A stretch of DNA of 42,436 nucleotides, from contig CACAVZ010000001.1 in assembly GCA_902536065.1 (NCBI GenBank), positions 133,518 to 175,953 on the forward strand, in the 5' to 3' direction. The notes beneath the pieces are model-generated. The model did not search any database and was not told the origin of the DNA. It worked only from the letters and a program-made list of their open reading frames with translations. Shown piece after piece: positions 9,276-19,112 of the stretch (positions are counted from its first letter, which is position 1; the number at the start of each line of letters is the position of its first letter). Made by a program: the position numbers and the translations under genes. The DNA comes from an uncultured Synechococcaceae cyanobacterium (GTDB lineage: Bacteria; Cyanobacteriota; Cyanobacteriia; PCC-6307; Cyanobiaceae).

Positions 9276-10022
9276 ATGGCTCTATCTAGTCAAACTAAAG
9301 AAACAATTCTTGTCGCAGATGACGAAGCGAGTATTAGAAGAATTCTTGAGACGCGTCTCTCTATGATTGGTTACAAAGTAGTTACTGCAAGTGATGGTAA
9401 AGAGGCACTAAAGTTATTTAAAGATTACGAGCCTGATTTAGTAGTACTCGATGTAATGATGCCCAAATTAGATGGCTATGGAGTTTGTCAAGAATTAAGG
9501 AAAGATTCTGATGTTCCTATTGTGATGTTAACTGCATTAGGAGATGTTGCTGATAGGATAACAGGCTTAGAATTAGGCGCTGATGATTATGTAGTAAAAC
9601 CATTTAGTCCTAAGGAATTAGAAGCAAGAATTAGGTGTGTGCTAAGAAGAATTGATAAAGAACAAATTCCTGGAATGCCTAATTCAGGATTAATTTTGGT
9701 TACTGATATAAAAATTGATACAAATCGAAGACAAGTTTTTAAAAGTGATGAGAGAATTAGATTAACTGGTATGGAATTTAGTCTGTTAGAACTTTTGGTA
9801 AGTAGGTCAGGCGAGCCATTTAGTAGAGGAGAGATTTTAAAAGAGGTTTGGGGATATACACCTGAGAGACATGTAGATACAAGAGTAGTAGATGTTCACA
9901 TATCAAGATTAAGATCAAAACTGGAGGCTGATCCAGCAAATCCTGAACTTATATTAACAGCGAGAGGCACGGGATATCTTTTTCAAAGGATTGTTGATAT
10001 TGCACCTTTTGAAGGTAAATAA
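9276..10022 (+). CDS. rpaB: Response regulator RpaB (Ycf27)
   Basis: This 248-residue OmpR-family regulator has a receiver with D15, D16, phospho-acceptor D59, T86 and K108, and a winged-helix DNA-binding domain ending in ARGTGYLFQR. The opening ETILVADDEASIRRILETRLSMIGY is diagnostic for RpaB/Ycf27. RpaB, partnered with the kinase NblS/Hik33, controls high-light and photosystem genes and is essential in model cyanobacteria (established knowledge). It starts at ATG 9276. Its stop is followed immediately by the plsX ATG, so light-stress regulator and lipid synthesis genes probably share a transcript. Confidence 0.96.
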   Translation: MALSSQTKETILVADDEASIRRILETRLSMIGYKVVTASDGKEALKLFKDYEPDLVVLDVMMPKLDGYGVCQELRKDSDVPIVMLTALGDVADRITGLELGADDYVVKPFSPKELEARIRCVLRRIDKEQIPGMPNSGLILVTDIKIDTNRRQVFKSDERIRLTGMEFSLLELLVSRSGEPFSRGEILKEVWGYTPERHVDTRVVDVHISRLRSKLEADPANPELILTARGTGYLFQRIVDIAPFEGK

Positions 10023-11441
10023 ATGGGCAAAGAAACTATACAAAAAATTAATAAGCCCAGAGCTATCAGAAGATTAGTGATTTGGTACAAAAGAAACTCG
10101 GCAGTAACTTCAATAGTAGATACTGCAGCTAGTTCTGCAGTTACCGCTAGTAATGTAGCGGGAAATGTAGTGTCCGGTGCTGGATCTGTTGTTAGTACAG
10201 CAAGTAATGTTGCAAGTAATGTTGCAGGTAATGTTGCAGGTAATGTAGTCTCAAGCGCTGAATCCGTTGTGAATACTGCTAGTAGTGTAGTTTTAAATGC
10301 TAGTTCCATAGCTAAAAATACATTACAGCCATTAGTTTTTGACCCATTAAAAAGATTACAAAATAACGATAATATTTTAGATAAGGAAGTGGATTCAAAA
10401 TCTAAAAGAATTTGGATTGCAGTTGATGGCATGGGTGGAGATTATGCTCCCGGGCCAATACTAGAAGGATGCCTTGAAGCCATTAGCAGATTTCCTATCA
10501 ATATAAAGTTTGTTGGCAAAATTGAAAAAGTTAAAAATGCAGCAGAAAAAATTGGTTTAGTAGAATTACTTGAAAAAGAAATAGAAAATAATCGTCTTGA
10601 ATTAATTGATAGTGGAGATCCTGTTGGGATGAATGAAGAAGCTACTGCAGTCAGGAAAAGGAAAAACGCAAGTATAAATGTTGCAATGGATTTAGTAAGG
10701 AATAATAAAGCGCAAGCTGTTTATTCAGCTGGTAATTCAGGAGCAATGATGGCTTCAGCCATATTTAGAATTGGAAGATTGAAGGGTGTTGAAAGACCTG
10801 CTATAGGGGCATTATTCCCGACACGGGATCAAACTCGTCCTGTATTAGTGTTAGACGTTGGTGCAAATACTGATTGTAAACCTTCTTATCTTCATCAGTT
10901 TGCTCTTCTAGGTAATATTTATGCAAAAGATGTCTTACAAGTAAAAAAACCAAGAATTGGTCTATTAAATATTGGAGAAGAAGAATGCAAAGGTAATGAT
11001 TTATCTCTTAAAACATTTGAACTTCTATCCAATGAAAAAAGTTTTGACTTTGGAGGTAATTGTGAAGGTCGAGATGTTTTGTCAGGTAGTTTTGATGTAG
11101 TAGTCTGTGATGGTTTTACTGGTAATATATTATTAAAATTTCTTGAGTCTGTTGGCGGTGTTTTATTAGATATTTTAAGATCTGAGCTTCCAAGAGGAAG
11201 GCGAGGAAAAGTTGGCTCAGCTTTTTTAAAAAGTAATCTAATAAGAATAAAGAAAAGGTTAGATCATGCAGAACATGGTGGCGCTTTATTACTTGGAGTT
11301 AATGGTATTTGCGTTATTGGCCATGGCAGCAGTAAGTCTTTATCCGTAGTTAGTGCTCTTCGCTTGGCCCACTCGGCAGTAAACCATAATGTGATGGAAA
11401 ATTTAAATCAACTTCAAAAGCTTCAAGTTTTAAATTCTTAA
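10023..11441 (+). CDS. plsX: Phosphate acyltransferase PlsX with long repetitive N-terminal extension
   Basis: From about residue 130 (IWIAVDGMGGDYAPGPILEG) to the end this is a normal PlsX of about 343 residues, which converts acyl-ACP to acyl-phosphate for phospholipid synthesis. The first 128 residues are extra. They comprise a basic opening (RAIRRLVIWYKRN, 13-25), a low-complexity block of Ala, Val, Ser, Asn and Gly (about 27-100), and LQPLVFDPLKRLQNN (101-115). The ATG at 10023 abuts the rpaB stop, and no frame break separates extension and core. The extension could bind membrane as an amphipathic helix, which is inference. It is followed by fabH, fabD and plsC. Confidence 0.95.
   Translation: MGKETIQKINKPRAIRRLVIWYKRNSAVTSIVDTAASSAVTASNVAGNVVSGAGSVVSTASNVASNVAGNVAGNVVSSAESVVNTASSVVLNASSIAKNTLQPLVFDPLKRLQNNDNILDKEVDSKSKRIWIAVDGMGGDYAPGPILEGCLEAISRFPINIKFVGKIEKVKNAAEKIGLVELLEKEIENNRLELIDSGDPVGMNEEATAVRKRKNASINVAMDLVRNNKAQAVYSAGNSGAMMASAIFRIGRLKGVERPAIGALFPTRDQTRPVLVLDVGANTDCKPSYLHQFALLGNIYAKDVLQVKKPRIGLLNIGEEECKGNDLSLKTFELLSNEKSFDFGGNCEGRDVLSGSFDVVVCDGFTGNILLKFLESVGGVLLDILRSELPRGRRGKVGSAFLKSNLIRIKKRLDHAEHGGALLLGVNGICVIGHGSSKSLSVVSALRLAHSAVNHNVMENLNQLQKLQVLNS
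10200..10247 (+). repeat. Four 12-base tandem repeats inside plsX
   Basis: Four copies of a 12-base unit, GCARGTAATGTT-like, run head to tail at 10200, 10212, 10224 and 10236. The first two are identical, the third differs by one base, and the fourth by one more at its end. Related partial units occur at about 10147-10170. Each unit encodes Ala-Ser/Gly-Asn-Val, so gain or loss of a unit keeps frame. This is consistent with recent slippage expansion. Confidence 0.9.
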
Positions 11442-11451
11442 AACATATTGC

Positions 11452-11469
11452 GTCAAATTTATGTTTGAC
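11452..11469. repeat. Short inverted repeat between plsX and fabH
   Basis: GTCAAA (11452-11457) and TTTGAC (11464-11469) are perfect inverted copies with a six-base spacer, in the 52-base gap between plsX and fabH. It could be a small operator or an mRNA hairpin setting the ratio of the two products. There is no T-tract that would make it a terminator. Confidence 0.4.
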
Positions 11470-11493
11470 TTATATAAGTAATTAAAAACTCTT

Positions 11494-12501
11494 TTGGAAG
11501 AAAAAAAGTTCAGTCAGATTGGAGTCTCATTTAAAGGAAGTGGAAGTTATGTGCCTGATCAAATTCTGTCTAATCAAATAATTAGTCATAAGGTAGATAC
11601 GAGTGATGAATGGATAAAAACTAGAACAGGTATTTCTGAGAGAAGAATTTCTAATTTAGAAGATAATGTTACTGATATGGGTTACAAGGCTGCACTAAAT
11701 GCGATTGAAAAAGCTAATTGGGATATTAAGACAATTGATTTGATCGTTTTAGCTACTTCTACTCCTCATGATTTATTTGGTTCGGCGCCGTCTATTCAAG
11801 CTAAATTGGGTGCTTCTAATGCTGTAGCTTTCGATTTAACTGCAGCATGTAGTGGTTTTTTATTCGCCTTAATAACCGCTTCGCAATTTTTAAAAGGAAA
11901 TAATTTCAAACGGGCTGTAGTTATTGGAGCAGATCAATTATCAAGCTTTGTTGATTGGAATGATAGAAGAAGCTGTATTCTTTTTGGAGATGGTGCGGGC
12001 GCATTAGCAATTGAATCCATAAATGAATTTGATAATTTTATAGGTTTTGATATGAGAACTGATGGAGAAAGGGGTTGTTTTTTAAATCTCCCATCAAAAA
12101 ATAGTATGGATTCAATAATTGATAATATTCATTTCATAAGGGGAGGTTTTTCACCAATCCAGATGAATGGTCAAGAAGTTTATAAATTTGCAGTAAGAGA
12201 AGTGCCGATAATTCTTAAAAAGTTGTTTAGAAAAACGAACTATAGTTCTGATCAAGTTGATTGGCTCGTATTACATCAAGCTAATCAAAGAATATTGGAT
12301 TCTGTAGGAGATAGATTGAAAATTCCTAAAGCAAAAATTCTCAGCAATTTAGAAAAATATGGTAATACTTCAGCGGCAACAATTCCTCTAGTGATGGATG
12401 AGGCCATTAGAAATAATAGAATTAAACAAAATGATATTATTGCTATCAGTGGTTTCGGTGCTGGGCTAAGTTGGGGGGCAGCTCTTATTAAATGGGGCTA
12501 A
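11494..12501 (+). CDS. fabH: 3-oxoacyl-ACP synthase III
   Basis: This 335-residue enzyme starts fatty-acid synthesis by condensing acetyl-CoA with malonyl-ACP. The catalytic triad is visible: C119 in TAACSGF, H261 in HQANQR and N291 in NTSAATIP. It ends with the usual FGAGLSWGAALIKW. The start is TTG at 11494. No ATG or GTG lies between the plsX stop and the conserved GVSFKGSGSYVP, so TTG is the best supported start. It follows plsX by 52 bases and precedes fabD by 19, in a lipid-synthesis operon. Confidence 0.95.
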   Translation: MEEKKFSQIGVSFKGSGSYVPDQILSNQIISHKVDTSDEWIKTRTGISERRISNLEDNVTDMGYKAALNAIEKANWDIKTIDLIVLATSTPHDLFGSAPSIQAKLGASNAVAFDLTAACSGFLFALITASQFLKGNNFKRAVVIGADQLSSFVDWNDRRSCILFGDGAGALAIESINEFDNFIGFDMRTDGERGCFLNLPSKNSMDSIIDNIHFIRGGFSPIQMNGQEVYKFAVREVPIILKKLFRKTNYSSDQVDWLVLHQANQRILDSVGDRLKIPKAKILSNLEKYGNTSAATIPLVMDEAIRNNRIKQNDIIAISGFGAGLSWGAALIKWG

Positions 12502-12520
12502 AAACAAAATAGGTAAAATT

Positions 12521-13417
12521 ATGAATGTAGCATGGGTATTCCCTGGACAAGGTTCTCAGAAAATTGGAATGGCAAAACAAATTGAAAATTTGCCAAATAC
12601 AAAGGAGAGGTTTAGCTATGCTTCTGAAATATTTGAGAGGAATTTATTTGAAATTTGTGAGTTAAACACTCAATCAACGAATCCTTTGAGTGATCTGAAT
12701 GATACGAGAAATACACAAATCTGTCTTTTTTTAGTTGAATCGATTTTGTTAGATGCCTTAAAGGATAATGGTTTTAAACCAAACATTGTTGCTGGGCATA
12801 GTCTTGGAGAAATAACGGCATTATATTGTGCGGATGTTTTTTCATTTGAAGATTGTATATCACTAATAAAAGTAAGATCTCAATTAATGGTGAATGCTGG
12901 GCAAGGATCTATGGCAGCAGTTATTGGTTTTGATAGAAATCAACTGGATTTATTAGTTAAAAAAATTGATGATATTGTGATTGCTAATGACAATAGCTCC
13001 TCCCAAGTTGTCTTGTCAGGATCTAATAAAGCCTTAGATAATTTATCGAGAGAAATTTCGTGTAAAAGATTTCTTAAATTAAATGTTTCAGGCGCATTTC
13101 ATTCGCCATTTATGAATAATCCTTCAATAAAATTTTCTGAGTATTTAAAACAGATAAACTTTAAAAGTCCTTCTTTTCCTGTGATAAGTAATTATGAACC
13201 TTCACTTTGTAGAAATCCTGATGAGCTTAAAATTAGATTAGAAAATCAAATGTGTAATGGAGTTAGGTGGCGAGAAACTATGGATTTAATGGCAAAAGAT
13301 TGTGAACTTCATATTGTTGAAATTGGCCCCTCAAATGTACTTAGCGGTTTAGCAAAAAGACATCTGAAGGATGTAAAAATTTCTCAAGTTTCATCTTCTG
13401 ATCAAATAACTTATTAA
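12521..13417 (+). CDS. fabD: Malonyl-CoA:ACP transacylase
   Basis: This 298-residue enzyme moves malonyl groups from CoA to acyl carrier protein. It has the opening FPGQGSQ (7-13), nucleophile S94 in GHSLGE, R119 in KVRS, and H194 in GAFHSPFM. It starts at ATG 12521, 19 bases after fabH, and ends five bases before plsC. The order plsX-fabH-fabD is a classic bacterial lipid operon. Identification is secure. Confidence 0.96.
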   Translation: MNVAWVFPGQGSQKIGMAKQIENLPNTKERFSYASEIFERNLFEICELNTQSTNPLSDLNDTRNTQICLFLVESILLDALKDNGFKPNIVAGHSLGEITALYCADVFSFEDCISLIKVRSQLMVNAGQGSMAAVIGFDRNQLDLLVKKIDDIVIANDNSSSQVVLSGSNKALDNLSREISCKRFLKLNVSGAFHSPFMNNPSIKFSEYLKQINFKSPSFPVISNYEPSLCRNPDELKIRLENQMCNGVRWRETMDLMAKDCELHIVEIGPSNVLSGLAKRHLKDVKISQVSSSDQITY

Positions 13418-13422
13418 TTAGA

Positions 13423-14043
13423 ATGCGAAATAATGTTTTTCAAAAATTAATTTATCAATTAGTTAGCAAAATATTTGTCTTACCTATCTATAAATTTGTA
13501 TTAAAGGGTCATTTAATAGGTAGTGAAAACATTCCGCAAAAAGATGCTTTTATAATGGTTTCTAATCATGGTTCTTTACTTGATCCTCCTTTGCTGGGTC
13601 ATGCTCTTGGACGCAATATTTCTTTTATGGCGAAGGCAGAACTTTTTAAAATACCTCTTCTAGGCTCTGTTATCACGGCTTGTGGAGCGTATCCTGTAAA
13701 AAGGGGAATTGCTGATAAAAATACAATTAAAATAGCATGTAAAAAATTATCAAATGATAATTGTATTGGAATTTTTATTGACGGCACTCGTCAAAAAAAT
13801 GGGCGAGTTAACAAGCCAAAGCAAGGCGCAGCATTATTAGCTTTTAAAAATCAAAAATTATTATTGCCTGTAGCAATAGTTAATACACATAGACTAATAA
13901 AATTTAAATTCTGTATTCCTTTATTTTCAAAAATTGTTATTAAAGTAGGAAAACCTATTCAACCTCCACAAAGCTCATCAAGAGATGATCTAAATTCTGT
14001 AACAATGCTCCTTAAAGATAATATTAATAATTTGATTGGATAA
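13423..14043 (+). CDS. plsC: 1-acyl-glycerol-3-phosphate acyltransferase family protein
   Basis: This 206-residue protein belongs to the PlsC family, which adds the second acyl chain to make phosphatidic acid. The catalytic NHGSLLD (H49 and D54) and the glycine-rich block KRG (93-95) are present. The third motif reads FIDGTR (118-123) where the family usually has F-PEGTR, so Glu is replaced by Asp. A hydrophobic segment near the N-terminus suggests membrane association. It is the last gene of the plsX-fabH-fabD-plsC run and its stop lies four bases from the convergent tsaB stop. Family is sure; exact acyl preference is unknown. Confidence 0.88.
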   Translation: MRNNVFQKLIYQLVSKIFVLPIYKFVLKGHLIGSENIPQKDAFIMVSNHGSLLDPPLLGHALGRNISFMAKAELFKIPLLGSVITACGAYPVKRGIADKNTIKIACKKLSNDNCIGIFIDGTRQKNGRVNKPKQGAALLAFKNQKLLLPVAIVNTHRLIKFKFCIPLFSKIVIKVGKPIQPPQSSSRDDLNSVTMLLKDNINNLIG

Positions 14044-14047
14044 ACAT

Positions 14048-14704
14048 CTAGTTAATTGGAGAAATAGGGTATAGAGGCAAAACTTTTTTCCAAGAATTTA
14101 CATTTGTATTTAATAGGTTTTTATTTGATAAATCTAATAGTTCTTTTAAATCTTTTTTATCATCATAATTAGCCTCTAAAAAAAGTTCGTCACTCTCAAA
14201 CTCTTTAAAAACTTTTGGTAAAACGGTTTCTCGAATAATTAAAACCGAAGAGTTTTTTTCGTTATGACAAATTTCATATTTACCTGCAATGAAACCCTTT
14301 CGTTTTAATTTTTTGTAAATCCAGAATGATTTTTTGTTTTTAAAGATATTATTTTTTAATGCAATTCTTTTTGCCATTATTTCAAATGAACTAAAACTGT
14401 CTAGAGGGCAATTTATTTGTTGTGAGATAGTTCTTGCCAACACAACGATAAGTCGAGAGGCATTAAAATTTGCTGGGCCTATGCTGACAGATATCTTATT
14501 TACTTTTTTTAAATTTTCTTTGGAAATGAATTTGTTAAAATCATTTATTAAGTTGTTACAAAGGTCATTATCAAATTTTTTGATAAATAATTCATCAGAT
14601 TCCAGGTTATTACTTTTTCTATATCCAAAGCCAAAAGAACTGTCTGTGCTATGAATTACTAATGTAGTATAATTTTCTTTTTGTTCGAATTTGTTTTTCA
14701 TCAA
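14048..14704 (-). CDS. tsaB: tRNA threonylcarbamoyladenosine biosynthesis protein TsaB, divergent
   Basis: This 218-residue protein is a divergent TsaB, an inactive relative of TsaD that helps make the t6A base at position 37 of ANN-decoding tRNAs. Recognisable parts are the strand LVIHSTDSSFGFGY (about 16-29), and SIGPANFNASRLIVVLARTIS, the counterpart of the GPGSFTGLR block, followed by the usual short substrate-side SFSSFEIMAK. It is Lys/Asn-rich. It starts at ATG 14704 or the next ATG. It lies seven bases after ycf34 on the same strand and is convergent with plsC. Confidence 0.8.
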   Translation of the reverse strand: MMKNKFEQKENYTTLVIHSTDSSFGFGYRKSNNLESDELFIKKFDNDLCNNLINDFNKFISKENLKKVNKISVSIGPANFNASRLIVVLARTISQQINCPLDSFSSFEIMAKRIALKNNIFKNKKSFWIYKKLKRKGFIAGKYEICHNEKNSSVLIIRETVLPKVFKEFESDELFLEANYDDKKDLKELLDLSNKNLLNTNVNSWKKVLPLYPISPIN

Positions 14705-14710
14705 TTACCT

Positions 14711-14962
14711 TCAAACAGGTAATTCCTTACCTGGATTAAATTTAGACCATTTACCAAATTCATTTGCAAAACTCTCGCAAGATTGAACATCCCAGTCAGT
14801 TTTATAATCACCATTATTATCTTTAACTATATTCACATGAATTAATGGTTTTTTTGCTTTAAAATCAGGTACATCACAAATATGATCAACACCATGATTA
14901 TTTTCAACATCATGATACGTGATACATCTATCAACCCACTTACAGTTGATGCAAATGCACAT
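14711..14962 (-). CDS. ycf34: Ycf34 iron-sulfur protein
   Basis: This 83-residue protein begins MCICINCKWVDRCITYH, with Cys at 2, 4, 7 and 13, and continues to PDFKAKKPLIHVNI, the signature of Ycf34 of red-algal plastids and cyanobacteria. Synechocystis Ycf34 binds an iron-sulfur cluster and affects photosynthetic electron transport (established knowledge). It starts at ATG 14962, only 14 bases from the ATG of divergent cca, and lies just upstream of tsaB. Identification is secure. Confidence 0.93.
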   Translation of the reverse strand: MCICINCKWVDRCITYHDVENNHGVDHICDVPDFKAKKPLIHVNIVKDNNGDYKTDWDVQSCESFANEFGKWSKFNPGKELPV

Positions 14963-14976
14963 AATTAAAAAATAAA

Positions 14977-16194
14977 ATGAAAAGTAAGATTCTCACTGAT
15001 CATACACTAATAATTGATGAATTAGAAAAAAGTATAAAATTTCATAATTGGAATTCTATCCTAGCTTTTTTACCTAAAGGATCATATTTGGTTGGTGGTT
15101 ATATAAGGGATATTATTTTGAGAAGAGAAACTGAACATGTGGATGTTGATATTGTGGTACCTTTAAATGCAATTGAAATTGGCAAAAAGATAGCAGCTAA
15201 TATTGGATCAAAATTTATAATTTTAGATAAAAAAAGGGAGGTAATAAGAATTATTCTCAATCATATTTACATTGATATTGTAAATCAGGTTTCATCCACG
15301 ATTGAGGGAGATTTGAGTTCTAGAGACTTTTCAATTAATTCAATCGCTTTTTCATTTGATAAGAAGTGTTTGTTTGATCCATTAAATGGCCTGAAAGATT
15401 TAAATTTTTCTGTACTTAGAACTCATTCTGAAAGGAATTTAGTTAATGATCCTTTACGAATATTAAGATGTTTTCGATTTGTTTCAGAATTAAATTTTAA
15501 AATTGATCTTCATTTAATTACCTTTATAAAAAAAAATAAAGGGAAATTATTTCTTGTTGCTAAAGAGAGAATTAATTATGAAATACAGAAAATAGTAAAT
15601 GGGGTCAATGCTCTTGACGCGATTATGTTGATAAAAAAAATAAATATATTTGGTACTGATAATTTGTATGAAGAATCTTTTTTTTTGGATTTAGAAAAAA
15701 TTAATTTTGAAGAATTTAATAAGGAAGAAAAAGAGAAATTTTTACCATTATTTTTTATTACTCAAATTTTAGATGAAGCATCTCTTGAAAAATTTAAATT
15801 TAGTAAGGTTGAAATTGCAAAAACTAGGTTACTACGAAAATGGCACTTTTTTTTGAAGAATAAAAATATCAATCAAATAAATGAATTAGATAGGTTCGCA
15901 TTACATCAAGAATTAGAAATGTTTCTTCCATCTTTTATTTTTTATTTACCTAAAGATTTACGATACGATTGGCTAACTAGATGGCGTAACAAAGATGATA
16001 AATTATTTCATCCCTCAAATTTACTGAATGGAGATTTGCTTAAAAAAAATCTTAAAATAAAGGATGGGCCTATTATTGGGGAGATTTTACAATACCTTTC
16101 AAAGGAACTCGCATATAAAAGATTGAATAATTTTGATGAAGCTATTTATAAAGCAAAACAGTGGATTGAACAAAATGCGCCAAAATGTGATTAA
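14977..16194 (+). CDS. cca: tRNA nucleotidyltransferase / poly(A) polymerase family
   Basis: This 405-residue protein has the class II nucleotidyltransferase head: GGYIRD (40-45), catalytic Asp pair D56 and D58 in VDVD, SSRDFSINSIAF (114-125) and NDPLRILRCFRF (157-168). Family members add CCA to tRNA 3' ends or are poly(A) polymerases. As no other copy is visible here, CCA addition is the simpler call. The C-terminal half is divergent. It starts at ATG 14977, 14 bases from divergent ycf34, so its promoter probably overlaps that gene. Confidence 0.88.
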   Translation: MKSKILTDHTLIIDELEKSIKFHNWNSILAFLPKGSYLVGGYIRDIILRRETEHVDVDIVVPLNAIEIGKKIAANIGSKFIILDKKREVIRIILNHIYIDIVNQVSSTIEGDLSSRDFSINSIAFSFDKKCLFDPLNGLKDLNFSVLRTHSERNLVNDPLRILRCFRFVSELNFKIDLHLITFIKKNKGKLFLVAKERINYEIQKIVNGVNALDAIMLIKKINIFGTDNLYEESFFLDLEKINFEEFNKEEKEKFLPLFFITQILDEASLEKFKFSKVEIAKTRLLRKWHFFLKNKNINQINELDRFALHQELEMFLPSFIFYLPKDLRYDWLTRWRNKDDKLFHPSNLLNGDLLKKNLKIKDGPIIGEILQYLSKELAYKRLNNFDEAIYKAKQWIEQNAPKCD

Positions 16195-16252
16195 ATACAC
16201 ATAGCTTAGTTTTGTTTTAAATTTCAGAGTTCAAAATCATTCTTAAAAATTT

Positions 16253-16672
16253 ATGAGTATTCGCATTTACATTGGCAATTTACCACAAGGATTTAATCCT
16301 AAAGAATTTGATAAAATTCTAAAATCAATTTCTGATTCGATTCGATTTAAAACAGTTTTAGATAAGGAAACTAGGGAATCTAGAGGGTTTGGCTTCGCAA
16401 CAACAAATAATGAAGAAAATGCTAATCTTTTAATTCAAAAATTAAACGGTTTTGAATTTAATGGTTCCAAATTAAGGGTAGAGCTTTCAGAAAAGAAAGA
16501 TTCTGCTTCAAATAAAAAAAATGGTGCAAACTTTAATAAGAATAAGAAGAGGAAAGATTTTAAGAAAATTGTCCATAGTGATGCTCCTAATCTTGAAGCA
16601 CCAGATCCAAGATGGGCTGGAGAATTGTCTAAATTAAAAGATTTGTTAGCTAATCAAAAGACGCCTGCGTAA
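16253..16672 (+). CDS. RRM-type RNA-binding protein
   Basis: This 139-residue protein has one RNA recognition motif (about 3-80) with RNP2 IYIGNL (5-10) and RNP1 RGFGFATT (44-51). A Lys/Asn-rich linker (81-107) follows, and then a tail APDPRWAGELSKLKDLLA that looks conserved rather than random. Cyanobacterial Rbp proteins of this type bind RNA and some direct thylakoid-protein mRNAs to membranes (established knowledge for related proteins). It starts at ATG 16253. Its stop abuts the stop of convergent crtB with no gap. Confidence 0.88.
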   Translation: MSIRIYIGNLPQGFNPKEFDKILKSISDSIRFKTVLDKETRESRGFGFATTNNEENANLLIQKLNGFEFNGSKLRVELSEKKDSASNKKNGANFNKNKKRKDFKKIVHSDAPNLEAPDPRWAGELSKLKDLLANQKTPA

Positions 16673-17581
16673 TTATTTAATTCGAGAAATTAAAAAAGAT
16701 ATAGGAATTTCAAAAGCTTTTACTGAATTTTTTACAAAAGCTCTATTGTTAAAAACGTCATAGTCTAGCCTTTCAATAGAATCTAAGATACCTCTATAAA
16801 GGCGTAAAGATGTCCAAACAGGCCATCTTGCATCAGAGGATAACCACTTAATTCCATCTTCAGACTTCTGGAACCAATCACGTGCCCTTGTTAATTGAAA
16901 GTTCATTAGTGCTTTCCATTGATTATTTATTTCACCTTTTAAAAGTTTTTCTTCAGAATAATTAAATTTTTTAATATCTTCTTGTGGAAGATAGATTCTA
17001 CCTCTTTGCCTATCTTCGCCGACATCTCTTAATATGTTTGTTAATTGATTAGCTATACCTAAAGCTATAGCTGCTTCTGAGGGGTCAGGTTTTGCACTCC
17101 ATGGGGCTGAGGTGTAAGCACTATCGATTCCCATGACATTCTGAGTCATCAAACCAACGGTCCCTGCGACTCTATAACAGTAGAGTTTTAATTCATCAAA
17201 GTCTTTATATCTAAACTTGTTAAGATCCATTCTTTGGCCGTCTATCATATCTAGATAAGGTTGAATACTTTGTGGATATTTCTCGATTGTGTCTAGTAGA
17301 ACTGCATCTAATTCTGATTTAATGTTGCCTTTAAAGACACTCTTTGTATTTTCTTCCCATGCATTTAAATTATCTGCAAGTTCATCTTGCGATTTAGTTG
17401 AAGCTTCTAAACTATCCATTATTTCATCTGTTCTTCTACACCATACATAAATAGCCCAAATAGCTTTTCTTTTTTCTATCGGTAGTAGAAGAGTTCCCAA
17501 GTAAAAGGTTTTAGCCCATTTTTGGGTTTCTTTTCTGCATATCTCATATGCCTGATCTAGTTGAGAAATTGAATTTTTCAA
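16673..17581 (-). CDS. crtB: Phytoene synthase
   Basis: This 302-residue enzyme joins two geranylgeranyl diphosphates to make phytoene, the first committed carotenoid. The two Asp-rich motifs are visible: DEIMD (52-56) and NILRDVGED (182-190, with D186 and D190), the latter followed by RQRGRIYLP. Family length is normal. It starts at ATG 17581 and follows crtP on the same strand after 40 bases, the usual cyanobacterial crtP-crtB order. Its last base abuts the RRM gene on the other strand. Confidence 0.97.
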   Translation of the reverse strand: MKNSISQLDQAYEICRKETQKWAKTFYLGTLLLPIEKRKAIWAIYVWCRRTDEIMDSLEASTKSQDELADNLNAWEENTKSVFKGNIKSELDAVLLDTIEKYPQSIQPYLDMIDGQRMDLNKFRYKDFDELKLYCYRVAGTVGLMTQNVMGIDSAYTSAPWSAKPDPSEAAIALGIANQLTNILRDVGEDRQRGRIYLPQEDIKKFNYSEEKLLKGEINNQWKALMNFQLTRARDWFQKSEDGIKWLSSDARWPVWTSLRLYRGILDSIERLDYDVFNNRAFVKNSVKAFEIPISFLISRIK

Positions 17582-17621
17582 AAAGTTATATCTGGATTTT
17601 AAAATTACTTAAATGTAAATG

Positions 17622-19064
<1,443 letters not shown>

Positions 19065-19112
19065 TTAAAGTTAGAACATAATAGTTTTTTTCGTTGATTA
19101 TTTTGCAAAATT

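Noticed and set aside
10147-10330. Tandem units that could be mistaken for a CRISPR array
   Set aside because: Units are 12 bases with no spacers and are in frame within plsX. No cas genes are present.
9983-10432. 149-codon minus-strand frame rich in Ala, Thr and Leu
   Set aside because: It is the mirror of the repetitive plsX extension; its low complexity comes from the tandem repeat on the other strand.
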